From positions 496,001-560,000 of the forward strand of contig NZ_JAPDOE010000002.1 in the NCBI RefSeq assembly GCF_026013365.1: DNA of 64,000 bases, given 5' to 3'. Both the position numbers and the translations under genes were made by a program. The stretch comes from Paenibacillus sp. LS1. GTDB lineage: Bacteria; Bacillota; Bacilli; Paenibacillales; Paenibacillaceae. Below, in pieces: positions 1 to 9,719 of the stretch. A model generated the notes under the pieces. The model was given only the letters and a program-made list of their open reading frames with translations, was not told the origin of the DNA and searched no databases. Within the stretch, counting starts at the first letter, position 1. Each line of letters starts with the position of its first letter.

Positions 1-916
1 AGATCAGGGCAACTGTCTTCATGTCGATGAGTTGACCCATCGCCAGATCCTTATCCACTACATTGACAATGTAAAACCGATAGAACGGTAAATACTCGGA
101 TAGAACGACGCTATCCTGATCCATGACACGAGCATTGATGCTTCTGGGAGAGTTTTTGTTCATTTCTCGGGCATACGATAACAAATCCAACTGGGTTGTC
201 CCGATCCAGTCTTCACGATTCGAAGATACAATCTCACCTTTTTCGTTCATAATGACTACGTCATTGCCTCGACTTGTAAAGCTGGCATAGAACTGCCGAA
301 ACGCATCCTCTCTCATAGTGACATAGAGCGTACCATATATTCGGCTGCGAGTTCGATCTGTCAACGCCTTCGTGGCAGAAATCATCTGCTGACTTCCGAC
401 AGTTTCATCGTTTTGGTAATCATCAAAGATAAGACGACTGGGCGTCTCAGCGGCTTCCATTGTGATCGGCTCCTGTTTCAATTCATCCACTGACATCTGA
501 AGGTGGGCACGATTGGTGGAATAGCTGCGTCCATTAATCCCGATAATCGTTATGCCTACTTCGTAGGATTCTGTTATGGATTGAATCCGGTCCATCGTTT
601 CCCTCATATTATAGAAGGATTTTGCCATGGTGAGGGAATCGGCATCTCCTTCGGACAGAAACCCTCGAATCGCTCCACTTTGCGTCACATTGTTGGATAC
701 GGCAGCAATGGCGTCATTAAAGGATTCAAAATTCGTCTTAATCTGATTAAGCACTTTAGAGTTCGTGATGCTAAACGTCTCGGTAAACAGATTGGTAGAC
801 ATGTGAATGGTCGTCCATAAGATGAGTGCAGAGACGAGAACAATACTGACGACCATAACCAGAAACAACTTGGGAAATAATCCGAGACGAGATAATTGGT
901 TCATCCATTTCTTCAT
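1..916 (-). CDS. YesM-type sensor histidine kinase, 3' part missing
   Basis: The reading frame opens at an ATG at 916 (MKKWMNQLSRLGLFPKLF) with AGAAGG a few bases upstream, and stays open to the window edge, so only about 305 N-terminal residues are present. A hydrophobic segment at about residues 14-34 is followed by a long extracytoplasmic region, the usual layout of Paenibacillus YesM-like kinases. The HAMP, histidine kinase and ATPase parts would lie outside the window. It starts 18 bases after the stop of the YesN-like regulator on the same strand, so the two are almost surely co-transcribed as a two-component pair. The kinase call rests on this pairing and on the N-terminal layout, because no catalytic motif is visible here. 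Confidence 0.75.
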   Translation of the reverse strand, partial: MKKWMNQLSRLGLFPKLFLVMVVSIVLVSALILWTTIHMSTNLFTETFSITNSKVLNQIKTNFESFNDAIAAVSNNVTQSGAIRGFLSEGDADSLTMAKSFYNMRETMDRIQSITESYEVGITIIGINGRSYSTNRAHLQMSVDELKQEPITMEAAETPSRLIFDDYQNDETVGSQQMISATKALTDRTRSRIYGTLYVTMREDAFRQFYASFTSRGNDVVIMNEKGEIVSSNREDWIGTTQLDLLSYAREMNKNSPRSINARVMDQDSVVLSEYLPFYRFYIVNVVDKDLAMGQLIDMKTVALI

Positions 917-934
917 GATCTTATCCTTCTGACT

Positions 935-2482
935 TTATGCCCAGAATTTGCGCCGGTATCGGCTTGGTGATAGTCCGGTGAATTTTTTGAACACTTTGCA
1001 AAAGTAACTATGATCGGAGTAACCAACCATACTGCTAATCTCCGAGATCGTTACATCATCCGATCGGAGCAGTTCCTCCGCTTTTTCAATCCGAATTTTA
1101 TTCAGGTATTCATTGAATCCTTCTTTTTTGTGAGATGAGAAGTAACTGGATAAGTACGATGGATTAAAATGAAAGTGCTTGGCTACTTCAGCAAGCCCAA
1201 GCGGCTGATCAAAGTGCTCATGCATGTAATCCAGCAGCATCTTCATGTTCGGATCACTTCGTTTTCCACCCGCACCGACGGTGCACTCCTGAACTTCCAT
1301 CATGAACTGATCAAGCACAGACATAACTTCATTTAGGCTCGTAGCCCCATCCACATTTTTAAAATACGTGTATTTGCTCTCTTCCAGCCCTGCAGACTGA
1401 ACATCCATATCTGCGAGAGTGATCGTTACGTTGAAAATCAGGTTACCGAGAAAGGACTTGATCTCAAACACATCGGCAATATAATCCCGTCCAAGTGTTG
1501 TCGCATGATCCTGCAAGTACTCTCTTGCCGCTTCGACCCGGTTACGCTTCACATGTTGCAAAAACATATTCACATTGAACTGGTAACCTGCCGGATGCAT
1601 CGGCGGAAGTTCACCATACACGAGAATTGGTCGATCCTTATAATAGAAACGATATTCCATTAGCTTGATCAGGCGTTCACGGTATACGATACCCATCTGT
1701 TCAAATGAAGTAAAGCTGTCACTAAGCACCCATCCAGGGTTGCCTTGTCCCCCTGCATTTTCACTAGCCAGCTGTCTAATGCGTTCAACCATCCATTCAT
1801 CTTTCGCAGGATCGACATTAAGAAGCATAACAGGTAATGCGCTCTCTGCCGGAACCATTGCACATTCCACTTCAGGCAGTTCACTGCGAAGCCTGATTTC
1901 GATCTGTTCCTGATCCAGCTTCAGCGGATTCCCTTCTGCATCTATCGGGTTGTACACTAGCAAGCGAAAGGATTCGTGTGGAAAGGTGTCTCGAATCATC
2001 GGCATCTCGCTATCTTCGTCCAGTGTAAATCCGGAGAGCATCTTCTCCATCAGTTGACCGAGTCTCCAACCATCGTGCGACGGCTCAAACTGTAACTCCG
2101 GAATTTTACCTGCTGTGCGTTGAAGGACCTGCAATAATTCATTCGTATCCAGCTTCGGTTTCAGAATATAATCTGCTGCCCCGTGCTGAAGCGTTGAACG
2201 TACATATTCAAACTCACTGAAGCTGCTAAGTACAATCACTTCGATCTGTGGATTACTGGCTTTTAATGTACGGACAAAAGTCTCACCATCCATGACAGGC
2301 ATGACAATGTCGGTAATCACAATATCCGGTTTTAACAGGCTCACCTGCTGTAATCCTTCTTCACCGTTGGAAGCTTCACCCACAATGATAAATCCTTCAG
2401 CTTCCCAGTTCATATGGTGCTTTATACCTTGTCTTACCAGAAACTCATCGTCAACAATCAGCACCTTGCACAACCGGTTCAT
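935..2482 (-). CDS. YesN-type response regulator with AraC DNA-binding domain
   Basis: This 515-residue protein begins with a receiver domain (residues 1-120). It has the acidic pair D11/D12, phosphoacceptor D58 in the ITDIVMP motif, and the conserved lysine near 108 in ILKP. A long middle region of no clear motif follows, and then an AraC-type double helix-turn-helix at about 415-515 (LAEVAKHFHFNPSYLSSYFS, then ISSMVGYSDHSYFCKVFKKF). The start has AAGGGGG upstream. It is the upstream gene of the pair with the sensor kinase at 1-916. Such pairs usually control nearby carbohydrate genes. The neighbour encoding the GH74 xyloglucanase is on the same strand and upstream, which makes it the obvious target, but that is inference. 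Confidence 0.93.
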   Translation of the reverse strand: MNRLCKVLIVDDEFLVRQGIKHHMNWEAEGFIIVGEASNGEEGLQQVSLLKPDIVITDIVMPVMDGETFVRTLKASNPQIEVIVLSSFSEFEYVRSTLQHGAADYILKPKLDTNELLQVLQRTAGKIPELQFEPSHDGWRLGQLMEKMLSGFTLDEDSEMPMIRDTFPHESFRLLVYNPIDAEGNPLKLDQEQIEIRLRSELPEVECAMVPAESALPVMLLNVDPAKDEWMVERIRQLASENAGGQGNPGWVLSDSFTSFEQMGIVYRERLIKLMEYRFYYKDRPILVYGELPPMHPAGYQFNVNMFLQHVKRNRVEAAREYLQDHATTLGRDYIADVFEIKSFLGNLIFNVTITLADMDVQSAGLEESKYTYFKNVDGATSLNEVMSVLDQFMMEVQECTVGAGGKRSDPNMKMLLDYMHEHFDQPLGLAEVAKHFHFNPSYLSSYFSSHKKEGFNEYLNKIRIEKAEELLRSDDVTISEISSMVGYSDHSYFCKVFKKFTGLSPSRYRRKFWA

Positions 2483-2670
2483 GATCGCGACCCCCTTGTC
2501 TAATCTTTCCTCTATATCTGTACAGGTTATACCAACTATTATATATCGGTTATAAACGCCTTCCAGTGTTAGCGGTTACATTAATTTTAAAATGATTGTA
2601 CATCTTTTTATATCCTAAAACGATTGTTTAAGCAATGGTAACTCTCTATAGTTTACACTATATTTCGACA

Positions 2671-2720
2671 AAATAAGAAGCCCTGAATCGCCTTTCGATC
2701 ATTTGGCGAATCAGGACTCC
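2671..2720 (-). terminator. Rho-independent terminator of the GH74 gene
   Basis: An 11-bp inverted repeat (2682-2692 with 2705-2715) reads on the minus strand as CCTGATTCGCC, a 12-base loop, then GGCGATTCAGG. It is followed by a U-rich run (CTTCTTATTTT). It lies about 40 bases after the xyloglucanase stop and separates that gene from the YesN/YesM operon. Confidence 0.85.
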
Positions 2721-2755
2721 TATTTTCAACCCTTCATTTCATTAACTTGCGCACT

Positions 2756-5700
2756 TTAAGGTTCGATTCCCCATTGAAGACTTCCTGCGATATAACCGGT
2801 AACTTTGGTCCAGTCCGTATAAGAAGTCTGACTACCTGCAAAGGAGTAATCATCGGTTTGTGTATAGTTGGTCCAATTGCTCTTGGAGATGCGAGTGTGA
2901 ATTTCCGTGCTTTGTCCCGCATTCAGTGTTCCAGCCGAAGCCGTGAAGCCGATCTCAAGCACGTGGTCAGCACCTGTCCGTACTGGATTGAGTGCACTGA
3001 ACGTGCCTGTTACATTCGCACTGCCAGCAGTCGCCCAGTCAGCGAAGAAGTTCTGAGACTGCTCCCCGTTAATCGTGTAATAGTATCTGATTTTCACATC
3101 GAACAGATTCAATGCGGTAGTGCCCGTATTCGTCAGTTTGAATTTGGGACTAATGGAGCTGCCCGTCGCCTGAGTGTTGCTATTAAACATCTCAATGCGT
3201 ATGGTTCCAGCTGGTGCAGCTGTCGTGTCTTTAATGAGCAGATTCAAGGTCGCATGACTACCTGCGCTGAATTGAAAGGTTAATGCAGCTGCGCCGTTCG
3301 GCAGTGAAGCCAAGTAGTTTTTACTCAATACGACCTCATTGCCTGTCAACGTGTAATCTGTACCTGAAACCAGCGTTGCATTCCCGTTACGAATGGATAC
3401 AAGTGTATTGCCGTTCAGCGTTAACGTGACTGGAATATTAACCTGATTGCCTGCTTTACGATCAAATTCAGCCGTAACCGGTGTAATCACAGAGTTGGTC
3501 ACTGGTGTACCCCCGCCGTCTCCTCCTCCATTGTTACCTCCAACACGGTCAGCATAAAAGATTCCACGGCCATTCGTTCCGAGATATACTCTTCCATACA
3601 GACGCGGATCACCCGTGATCGTGGTTACACGAGCATACTGATGCTGATCATCGTTGATTCGGACCCAGTTGGCCCCACCGTCATCGGAGCGGAAGAATCC
3701 ACGTGTTCCATCGATCTGTGCAACCGTGTATAACGCGACAACGCTTTGCCCAGGGGCAGCTTTACCAAATCCGATACTATCTGCTTCCTCTACATTGGCA
3801 AGCTTCGTGAATGTCGCTCCTGAATCCGTGGAATGCCACAATCCGTAAGGACCTTCTTCCTCACTACCGCCAGCAAACCACAGTTCTCCTTCCACACCCG
3901 GAACGGCATCCAGATCTGCATTTCCTTCAATCGGAAGTCCAGTCGCAAGCGATGCTGTGAAGGAAGCACCACCATTCACACTCACATAGATTTTACCTGC
4001 TGCAAATCCATAGAATTTGTTTGGATTTACGCGATCCGAAATCACTTTCGCCTGTGCAGGTATGCCCGTACTTGCCGTCCAGGAATTGCCGCCAGTCGAA
4101 TAATGCACGCCTTTGTCTGACGTGCTCCATACCAACCGGTTACCATTCGCAGAGATGGCTACCGTTCCCCCTCCAGTTGTGCCAGCAGGTTCTGCATTGG
4201 CTTTATACCATGTAGTGCCCCCATCACTGGATAAACCAATGGATTTCGCATTTGGATCAGCAGCATAATCTGCTTTACCTACGCGAACCATCGTATTTGG
4301 ACTTAACTCTGCAAAATCCAGACTTTCTGTGGATGAATAGTTCGGGCTCGTAAATATGGTAGCTGGAGCCTGATCCAGATTGTTATGACGGAATCCTGAG
4401 ACATCCCCCACTCCACTTAATAAATGCGCACCACTTGGCGGGCTGATTAGATCCAGTACAGCAATCTCCTCAACACCCTTCGCCATCACTGAAATATTGA
4501 TTTTTTTATCATCATCCCAGTCCGTCAGGTTCTTCGTTCCATAGATCGTAGCACCTGTTCCATACATCATGCGATCCGAATCAAATGGATCGATCTCCAG
4601 ATCGCCGATCATCCAGCCCAGTTTCGGAGATGGTTCAGGCGGGGCAGGCGTAATACCAAAGGTGAGCCATGGCGCTGCCGAAATATCCTGTGTATATCGC
4701 AATTTCCGGTTCGGATATCCGTCGAATTCCCATATGCGCGTCCACGTCGCTCCACTATCTGTACTTCGGAACAAGGTGGCATCCGGCCACCAGGAATTCA
4801 ATGTCGCAACCATCAATGTACCGGGATTCTGTGCATCCACAGCCAACCCGCCATATCCAAAATAATTATCCGTGCTGCTGCTTGGCACAGGGCTGATGTT
4901 GGTCCAGACACCTGTCGACGTATTCAGTTTCCAAACGTCACCTTCCTCCCCATCATAGGGTCCAACACCATCGCTATACGTAATATAAAGGCTTCCATTG
5001 GAATCAAGCACACCATGATGCGGAATATAACCTGTAGGTTGACCAGCAACAGCTGACCAGGTCAGGCCACCATTCGTGCTGCGATATACGCTTTGAGCTT
5101 TATCCGCAACACCCACATAGATTGTCTGGGTTGCCTGTCCTGCCGAACCTGTTGTTTTGTCAAACGTAATCCATGCCAGACCTACGATGTCACTGGTATA
5201 TTCATTCGAAGGATCTTGCACATAATTCCCCGGATTCGGGAAGCTTGTTACTTCATTCCAGGTCACACCGTAATCGGTACTTTTCCAAAGTCCGTGACCA
5301 CTTCGTGCACCAAAATACAGGATACTGTTATCGTTCGGGTCCACGGTCAAGCGTTCTCCCATCGAACGCCCGGGCATATTACCGCCAACTTTGAACGGAA
5401 GTGTTGTGGTCTGCCATGTATCTCCCCGGTCCGTAGAGCGCAAGATGGAGCCATTATTTTTGTCCCATGAATTCGTATACGTCCCGACTGCCATATACAC
5501 CCGATCCGGATCAACCGGGTCCGTAGCCAGTGCGTCTACACCGTTTTTGTTCCAGTCATCCCAGCCGACAAAATCCGTTAACGGGATCCAGCTCTCGTTA
5601 GCCGCATTCCAGCGATAAGCTCCCCCGATATCGGTACGGGCATAAATCAGATCCTTTTCCGACTCGTTGAAAATAATACCTGGTACAAATCCGCCCCCTG

Positions 5701-5836
5701 CGCCGGTCACTACATTTTTCCACTCATAGGCTTCACTCGGTGCCGCTGCTGTAGTTCCAGCGAGCCCTCCCAGCGAAGCCGTTACCACGGCAACCGTCAG
5801 ACTCATGACCCGTAATTTCCCCATAAACGTTCTCAT
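2756..5836 (-). CDS. secreted GH74 xyloglucanase with X2 and CBM3 modules
   Basis: This 1026-residue secreted enzyme is predicted to cleave the beta-1,4-glucan backbone of xyloglucan. A signal peptide (about 1-32, ending in TTAAA-PSEA) is followed by a GH74 double beta-propeller of about 720 residues. Repeated BNR/Asp-box motifs are visible (STDRGDTW, STDYGVTW, STNGGLTW, STDSGATW). The two catalytic aspartates fit D69 in RTDIGGAYRW and D478 in GDVSGFRH. A short GGGDGGG linker leads to an X2-type module (about 775-865), then a family 3 cellulose-binding module to the C-terminus. The start follows GAGGAGG. A cre-like site lies about 130 bases upstream and a terminator follows. This is the only clearly secreted polysaccharide-cleaving enzyme in the window and would feed oligosaccharides to the intracellular GH31, GH42 and GH3 enzymes. 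Confidence 0.95.
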   Translation of the reverse strand: MRTFMGKLRVMSLTVAVVTASLGGLAGTTAAAPSEAYEWKNVVTGAGGGFVPGIIFNESEKDLIYARTDIGGAYRWNAANESWIPLTDFVGWDDWNKNGVDALATDPVDPDRVYMAVGTYTNSWDKNNGSILRSTDRGDTWQTTTLPFKVGGNMPGRSMGERLTVDPNDNSILYFGARSGHGLWKSTDYGVTWNEVTSFPNPGNYVQDPSNEYTSDIVGLAWITFDKTTGSAGQATQTIYVGVADKAQSVYRSTNGGLTWSAVAGQPTGYIPHHGVLDSNGSLYITYSDGVGPYDGEEGDVWKLNTSTGVWTNISPVPSSSTDNYFGYGGLAVDAQNPGTLMVATLNSWWPDATLFRSTDSGATWTRIWEFDGYPNRKLRYTQDISAAPWLTFGITPAPPEPSPKLGWMIGDLEIDPFDSDRMMYGTGATIYGTKNLTDWDDDKKINISVMAKGVEEIAVLDLISPPSGAHLLSGVGDVSGFRHNNLDQAPATIFTSPNYSSTESLDFAELSPNTMVRVGKADYAADPNAKSIGLSSDGGTTWYKANAEPAGTTGGGTVAISANGNRLVWSTSDKGVHYSTGGNSWTASTGIPAQAKVISDRVNPNKFYGFAAGKIYVSVNGGASFTASLATGLPIEGNADLDAVPGVEGELWFAGGSEEEGPYGLWHSTDSGATFTKLANVEEADSIGFGKAAPGQSVVALYTVAQIDGTRGFFRSDDGGANWVRINDDQHQYARVTTITGDPRLYGRVYLGTNGRGIFYADRVGGNNGGGDGGGTPVTNSVITPVTAEFDRKAGNQVNIPVTLTLNGNTLVSIRNGNATLVSGTDYTLTGNEVVLSKNYLASLPNGAAALTFQFSAGSHATLNLLIKDTTAAPAGTIRIEMFNSNTQATGSSISPKFKLTNTGTTALNLFDVKIRYYYTINGEQSQNFFADWATAGSANVTGTFSALNPVRTGADHVLEIGFTASAGTLNAGQSTEIHTRISKSNWTNYTQTDDYSFAGSQTSYTDWTKVTGYIAGSLQWGIEP

Positions 5837-5966
5837 TTTTACACAGCCTCCTCTTCAACTTGGTCACTGCATTCCGGTCTTCCCGCTGTCTCATCGTGCT
5901 GATGATGGCGTGTCAGACGAATTCATGCATTCAGATTACAAGAAATATCACCCCCTTCCAGTCATT

Positions 5967-5980
5967 TTTAAGCGCTTACA
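5967..5980. promoter_or_regulatory. cre-like site (CcpA) upstream of the xyloglucanase
   Basis: TTTAAGCGCTTACA matches the cre consensus TGWAANCGNTNWCA at all but one position. It lies about 130 bases upstream of the GH74 start, in the leader or promoter region. Carbon catabolite repression is expected for a secreted hemicellulase. Binding itself is inferred. Confidence 0.55.
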
Positions 5981-6110
5981 AAACTACTCTGCATTCGTTG
6001 TTATATGGATAATTCTTTCAATAATTAACATTCGATAGCAAAAGACAAACACCTCTATCCCAAATCCTATTTTTGTGAAATATTTTCAGTGTTTTATCTT
6101 GTTTACACAA

Positions 6111-6143
6111 CAAAAAAGATGCTGTTTTAGCAGCATCTTTCGA
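6111..6143 (-). terminator. terminator of the esterase/lactonase operon
   Basis: A perfect 10-bp inverted repeat, AAAGATGCTG (6115-6124) and CAGCATCTTT (6131-6140), has a 6-base loop. On the minus strand it is followed by TTTTTTG. It lies about 85 bases after the stop of the SMP-30 gene. Confidence 0.9.
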
Positions 6144-6225
6144 CATTTTATATAAAAGTTTAAAAAGTTGTATCGTTACTTTCCTGGAAAAACAGACAGA
6201 AGTACACTGCTTGACTGGCAACCGT

Positions 6226-7110
6226 TTATTTCTGGCTACCATAAGCGTGAGTCTTCTGGCCTTTAACCCCTGGTCTGATGACAAAAAGTGAGCCAGCATT
6301 CGGTGTCTCCTTCAGACGTTCTTCCTTAATCCCGTTACGTGCTGTTGTAATGTACAAATCTTCAAGCTCCGGCCCACCAAAACAGCAGGATGTTACTTGA
6401 TCTGCAGGCACTTCAATCTGCTGTAACAGTTCTGATGTCTCCGGGTTCCAGCGAGTCACTCTTCCTCCGCCCCAGTGCGCTACCCACAGCATACCCTCAG
6501 CATCGACTGTCATCCCGTCTGGAAAACCAAATTCCTCGGGTATGTGAATGACGCTTGTCCGATTCTGTATCGTACCTGCTGCCAGATCAAAATCAAACCG
6601 GTCAATAGCACGTGTCGGGGTATCAATGTAATACATGGTCTGCCGATCCGGACTCCAGCCCAAACCGTTGGATGTAGACACGTCTTGTACCATTGTTCGC
6701 ACAGGTTGTCCTTGCTCCAAACAATACAGCGATCCGGCTTTGCTCTCATTATTCAAGCTCATCGTGCCTGCCCAGAAGCGTCCCTGTGCATCACATTTTC
6801 CATCATTAAAACGATTGGTATCCTTATCTTGTTCAGGGTCGTCCTCAATGGCATGCAGCTCACCCGTAAGCAGATTATACGTATGGAATCCACTGCGTAA
6901 AGCAACCACAACCTCGTCACCACGATACGGAACAACCGCGCCGACATGTTCACCGACATCATAAGCCTGATCCTGCCCTGTAACCGGATCATACACATGC
7001 ACCTTGAAGCTTTCAATATCTACCCACAATAATCGATTGTTCTCCGCATCCCAGCTCGGGCCTTCCCCCAGCAATGCCGGGGTTTGCACTGCTACAGTTA
7101 CGTTGCTCAT
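6226..7110 (-). CDS. SMP-30/gluconolactonase family protein
   Basis: This 294-residue protein resembles the SMP-30/regucalcin family of six-bladed propellers that hydrolyse sugar lactones. Family marks are LLGEGPSWDAENNRLLWVDI near the N-terminus (a metal-ligand glutamate lies in GEGP), RFNDGKCDAQGRFWAGTM in the middle, STSNGLGWSPD, and FPDGMTVDAEGMLWVAHWGG. The metal-site residues Glu, Asn and Asp all appear to be kept. It is the last gene of a three-gene operon with two esterases, 15 bases after the preceding stop, and a strong terminator follows. In this setting it probably opens an aldonolactone produced during pentose or hexose catabolism, but the substrate cannot be read from sequence. 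Confidence 0.88.
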   Translation of the reverse strand: MSNVTVAVQTPALLGEGPSWDAENNRLLWVDIESFKVHVYDPVTGQDQAYDVGEHVGAVVPYRGDEVVVALRSGFHTYNLLTGELHAIEDDPEQDKDTNRFNDGKCDAQGRFWAGTMSLNNESKAGSLYCLEQGQPVRTMVQDVSTSNGLGWSPDRQTMYYIDTPTRAIDRFDFDLAAGTIQNRTSVIHIPEEFGFPDGMTVDAEGMLWVAHWGGGRVTRWNPETSELLQQIEVPADQVTSCCFGGPELEDLYITTARNGIKEERLKETPNAGSLFVIRPGVKGQKTHAYGSQK

Positions 7111-7125
7111 GCCATCACGTCCTTT

Positions 7126-7788
7126 TTAAGATTTGACGCCGCCTGACCATTCGAATCCGATGGCATCCAAGAATGCTTTGGACAGTACCATATGGCCTGT
7201 TGCATCCGGATGTACTCGGTCATAAGTCAGCACAGCCGTATAGAAATGACTCCAAAATGGAGCAAATGCAGCCTGTGTATCCACATACACCGCATCATAC
7301 TCGCTGGCTACCCTGCGTACCGCTTCTCCGTAAATATCCATCGTTGCCCGCATCGGGTCTTCCGGATTGGCCTCAAGATAATAAGGAGACATCAGTACCA
7401 GACCCTTCAGATTGGGACGAACCGAAGCCACCAGTTCACGCAATGTGGATTCGTATTCTTCCAGGAACACATGTGATTCTGCTGACAGTGGGTTGTCAAA
7501 CTGACGCCACACATCGTTAATGCCGATCATGATCGTCAACCAATCCGGTTTTAGGTCCAGCACATCACGATCCCAGCGCTGTTTCAGATCACGAATCGTA
7601 TTCCCACCATTACCCACATTCTGGATACGCAACATCAATTCCGGATAGATGGACCGCAACAGTGCATGGACTTGCGCAACATAACCATGGCCCAGGCCTG
7701 AACTGCCCTCGCCTACAGGATGTTCCCGACCACAATCCGTAATCGAATCTCCGATAAACAGAAGCTTGTCATTTTTCTGCAATTTCAT
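7126..7788 (-). CDS. SGNH acetylxylan esterase, Axe2-like
   Basis: This is a 220-residue SGNH hydrolase whose sequence follows the Geobacillus acetylxylan esterase Axe2 closely from memory: LLFIGDSITDCGR, IMIGINDVWRQ, PYYLEANPEDPMR, YVDTQAAF and YDRVHPDATGHM. With the start used here the catalytic triad is Ser15, Asp190 and His193, nearly the same numbering as in Axe2. I chose the ATG at 7788 over the one at 7794 because AAGGAG lies nine bases before the former and only three before the latter. There is no signal peptide, so it acts in the cytoplasm on imported acetylated oligosaccharides. It is the middle gene of the operon between the alpha/beta hydrolase and the lactonase. Confidence 0.88.
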   Translation of the reverse strand: MKLQKNDKLLFIGDSITDCGREHPVGEGSSGLGHGYVAQVHALLRSIYPELMLRIQNVGNGGNTIRDLKQRWDRDVLDLKPDWLTIMIGINDVWRQFDNPLSAESHVFLEEYESTLRELVASVRPNLKGLVLMSPYYLEANPEDPMRATMDIYGEAVRRVASEYDAVYVDTQAAFAPFWSHFYTAVLTYDRVHPDATGHMVLSKAFLDAIGFEWSGGVKS

Positions 7789-7824
7789 CGTCATTTTCTC
7801 CTTCGCTCAAGAGCACTAATATGA

Positions 7825-8619
7825 TTACCAGCCTTGATTTTTAAGCCACGTCAAGCATAGATCAGACCAAGCCCGCACCGCGTGGTTGTCTTCAGCCAAT
7901 CCGAGACCATGTGAACCTTTCTCAAAAACGTGCAAGTCATAGGGAATGCCATGCGCACCTAGTGCAAGTGCGTAACGCAAGCTATTCTCCACAGGTACTG
8001 CCTGGTCATCGCTAGTATGCCAGATGAACGCTTCTGGAGCATCCGCTCTCACCTGTTGTTCCGCACTGAATGCCTTGATCTGCTCAGCAGACGCATTCGG
8101 CCCAAGCAAATTTTCACGAGATCCAGCATGTCCGTAAGACTCCATCGTAATGACCGGATAACAGAGGATAACCCGATCCGGGCGTGAACTTTGGCGTTCA
8201 ATCCGGTCCTCATGATCCGGTTGGCCCTCGTCATACAACGTTCCTAGTGTTGCTGTAAGATGCCCGCCTGCGGAGAAACCAAGTACGGCAATCTTTGCAG
8301 GATTGATGCCATACTGCTCGGCATGCGCACGAACATAACGTATGGCACGCTGACCATCTGTTATCGGTGCAGGATGCTGGTGAGGCGCTACGCGATATTT
8401 CAGGACAAATGCGCTGATGCCCGCACGGTTCAACAGCTCGGCTATTGGAGCACCTTCGTGATCCGCCAAAAATCCATAGCCACCACCAGGACATACAATG
8501 ACAGCGCTCTCGGAACCGGGCTGAATAAATGGAATCAAATGTGGCATTTCGTCTTCATGGCCTTGGGCTGCATACGGTGCAGCATGGTCCCATAAGGGTA
8601 TCGTTGTTGTCAACTTCAA
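7825..8619 (-). CDS. alpha/beta hydrolase, BD-FAE/acetyl esterase type
   Basis: This is a 264-residue cytoplasmic alpha/beta hydrolase. An oxyanion-hole motif is seen in VCPGGGYGFLADHEG, the nucleophile elbow is GFSAGGH, and the late Asp and His fit TSDDQAVP and KGSHGLGL. This pattern matches acetyl or feruloyl esterases found beside xylan and xyloglucan genes. The first codon is TTG (8619) after GAGAGG; an in-frame TTG two codons on is an alternative, and no ATG fits. It is the first gene of the operon, with 36 bases to the Axe2-like gene. Two esterases in one operon suggest deacetylation of heavily acetylated hemicellulose oligomers. Confidence 0.85.
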   Translation of the reverse strand: MKLTTTIPLWDHAAPYAAQGHEDEMPHLIPFIQPGSESAVIVCPGGGYGFLADHEGAPIAELLNRAGISAFVLKYRVAPHQHPAPITDGQRAIRYVRAHAEQYGINPAKIAVLGFSAGGHLTATLGTLYDEGQPDHEDRIERQSSRPDRVILCYPVITMESYGHAGSRENLLGPNASAEQIKAFSAEQQVRADAPEAFIWHTSDDQAVPVENSLRYALALGAHGIPYDLHVFEKGSHGLGLAEDNHAVRAWSDLCLTWLKNQGW

Positions 8620-8655
8620 TCATCCTCTCTAAGTAGAACGGATACAAGGTGTCCG

Positions 8656-8669
8656 TTTAAACGTTTTCG
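8656..8669. promoter_or_regulatory. weak cre-like site before the esterase operon
   Basis: TTTAAACGTTTTCG lies 36 bases upstream of the first gene of the esterase/lactonase operon. It departs from the cre consensus at two positions, so it is a weak candidate and would not be convincing on its own. Confidence 0.25.
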
Positions 8670-8757
8670 AATCTCAGGAATCGATACCATCATAACGGCA
8701 ATGACCCTCATGCATCAATACCTTCCTGGCATCACTTTTTAATCATTTGAGTACAAG

Positions 8758-9591
8758 TTAGTACAAATTACGAAACTGTTCAGGAGTGACTCCCTCAATC
8801 CTGCGAAAAGTAGCAACAAAATGGCTTGAATCCCGAAAGCCCACCCGAACTGCGGTTTCCCGGATTGTCAGAGCAGTATCCCCAGTCATGATTTCCTTGG
8901 CTTTGCGAATACGAAGCAAAATGAAATAACTATAAGCGGTCATGCCAAAGGATTGTTTGAACAAGGTGTTGAGATGTCTGGATGAGATCCCGGTGACGTC
9001 AGCCATATGTTCGAGACCAATCTCGGGATTCGCATAGTGCTGTTCCATGAATGCAATGAGTGGAGCGAGTCTCTCCACGGCATGTGAGATCGAAGAACGA
9101 TTGCCCGTCATGCCATGTTTTTTGAGCAAAATCAGAAACCGGTATATATCCGCTGACGCTTCGAGTCCTGACAAATCCTGATCACTGCTGATCGAATCCA
9201 GCACTTCCTGGCCATAATCGTTGAACGGGCTGCGCTGCTCCCACTGATGGAACGCCGCTTCACCCAAACCCAGCGACTCCATAATTCCCGGACACTGCGA
9301 ACCGCCAAATGTAATGTAAAGTGTCTCCCACTCTCCCTGAGCGCGCACATATTCATGTGGCTCATTCGGCGGCAACAAAATACCCGATGCTTCCCCCAGT
9401 ATGACCGTGGACCCGGCAAATCTGAATTCCCCCGCTCCCTTCACGGTCTGAAGCCAGTGGTAACATGGATACCCCACAGGTCTGGACACCTTCTCCTGAT
9501 TGCCGTTATAGCCAAGGCTCTCAATATATAGGGGCAGCGGCTGATCACGTGATGTCATGAAATATCGTTGATGTCGGGGTGAGATAAACAT
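8758..9591 (-). CDS. AraC-family transcriptional regulator
   Basis: This 277-residue regulator has an N-terminal cupin-like sensing domain (ILLPPNEPHEYV near residue 75) and a C-terminal AraC double helix-turn-helix (about 180-277). The C-terminal domain shows GLEHMADVTGISSRHLNTLF and ETAVRVGFRDSSHFVATFRR. The ATG follows AAGGAGG at a good distance. It is divergent from the GH42 beta-galactosidase at 9720, sharing about 130 bases, and lies upstream of the esterase operon on the same strand. Both are plausible targets. The inducer is probably a sugar or oligosaccharide, but nothing in the sequence names it. Confidence 0.92.
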   Translation of the reverse strand: MFISPRHQRYFMTSRDQPLPLYIESLGYNGNQEKVSRPVGYPCYHWLQTVKGAGEFRFAGSTVILGEASGILLPPNEPHEYVRAQGEWETLYITFGGSQCPGIMESLGLGEAAFHQWEQRSPFNDYGQEVLDSISSDQDLSGLEASADIYRFLILLKKHGMTGNRSSISHAVERLAPLIAFMEQHYANPEIGLEHMADVTGISSRHLNTLFKQSFGMTAYSYFILLRIRKAKEIMTGDTALTIRETAVRVGFRDSSHFVATFRRIEGVTPEQFRNLY

Positions 9592-9719
9592 GCGATGCCT
9601 CCTTGGATATAAGCCGAAATATACTTCCGTATTCTTATATAGTTCATTACTTTTATTATATTTTAAAAGTCATATGTATCATATAGTATAGGATTATTCT
9701 TATACAAGAGGTGAACACA

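Larger units (their letters stand above)
5837..6225. other. intergenic region between GH74 and the lactonase operon
   Basis: These 389 bases hold the upstream region of the GH74 gene, with the cre-like site at 5967-5980, and the terminator of the operon ending at 6226. I see no gene or recognisable structured RNA in the rest, which is AT-rich. Confidence 0.6.

Noticed and set aside
2747..3283. 178-codon plus-strand frame opposite the GH74 gene
   Set aside because: It is the complement of the X2/CBM3 coding region, with no family resemblance and no ribosome binding site.
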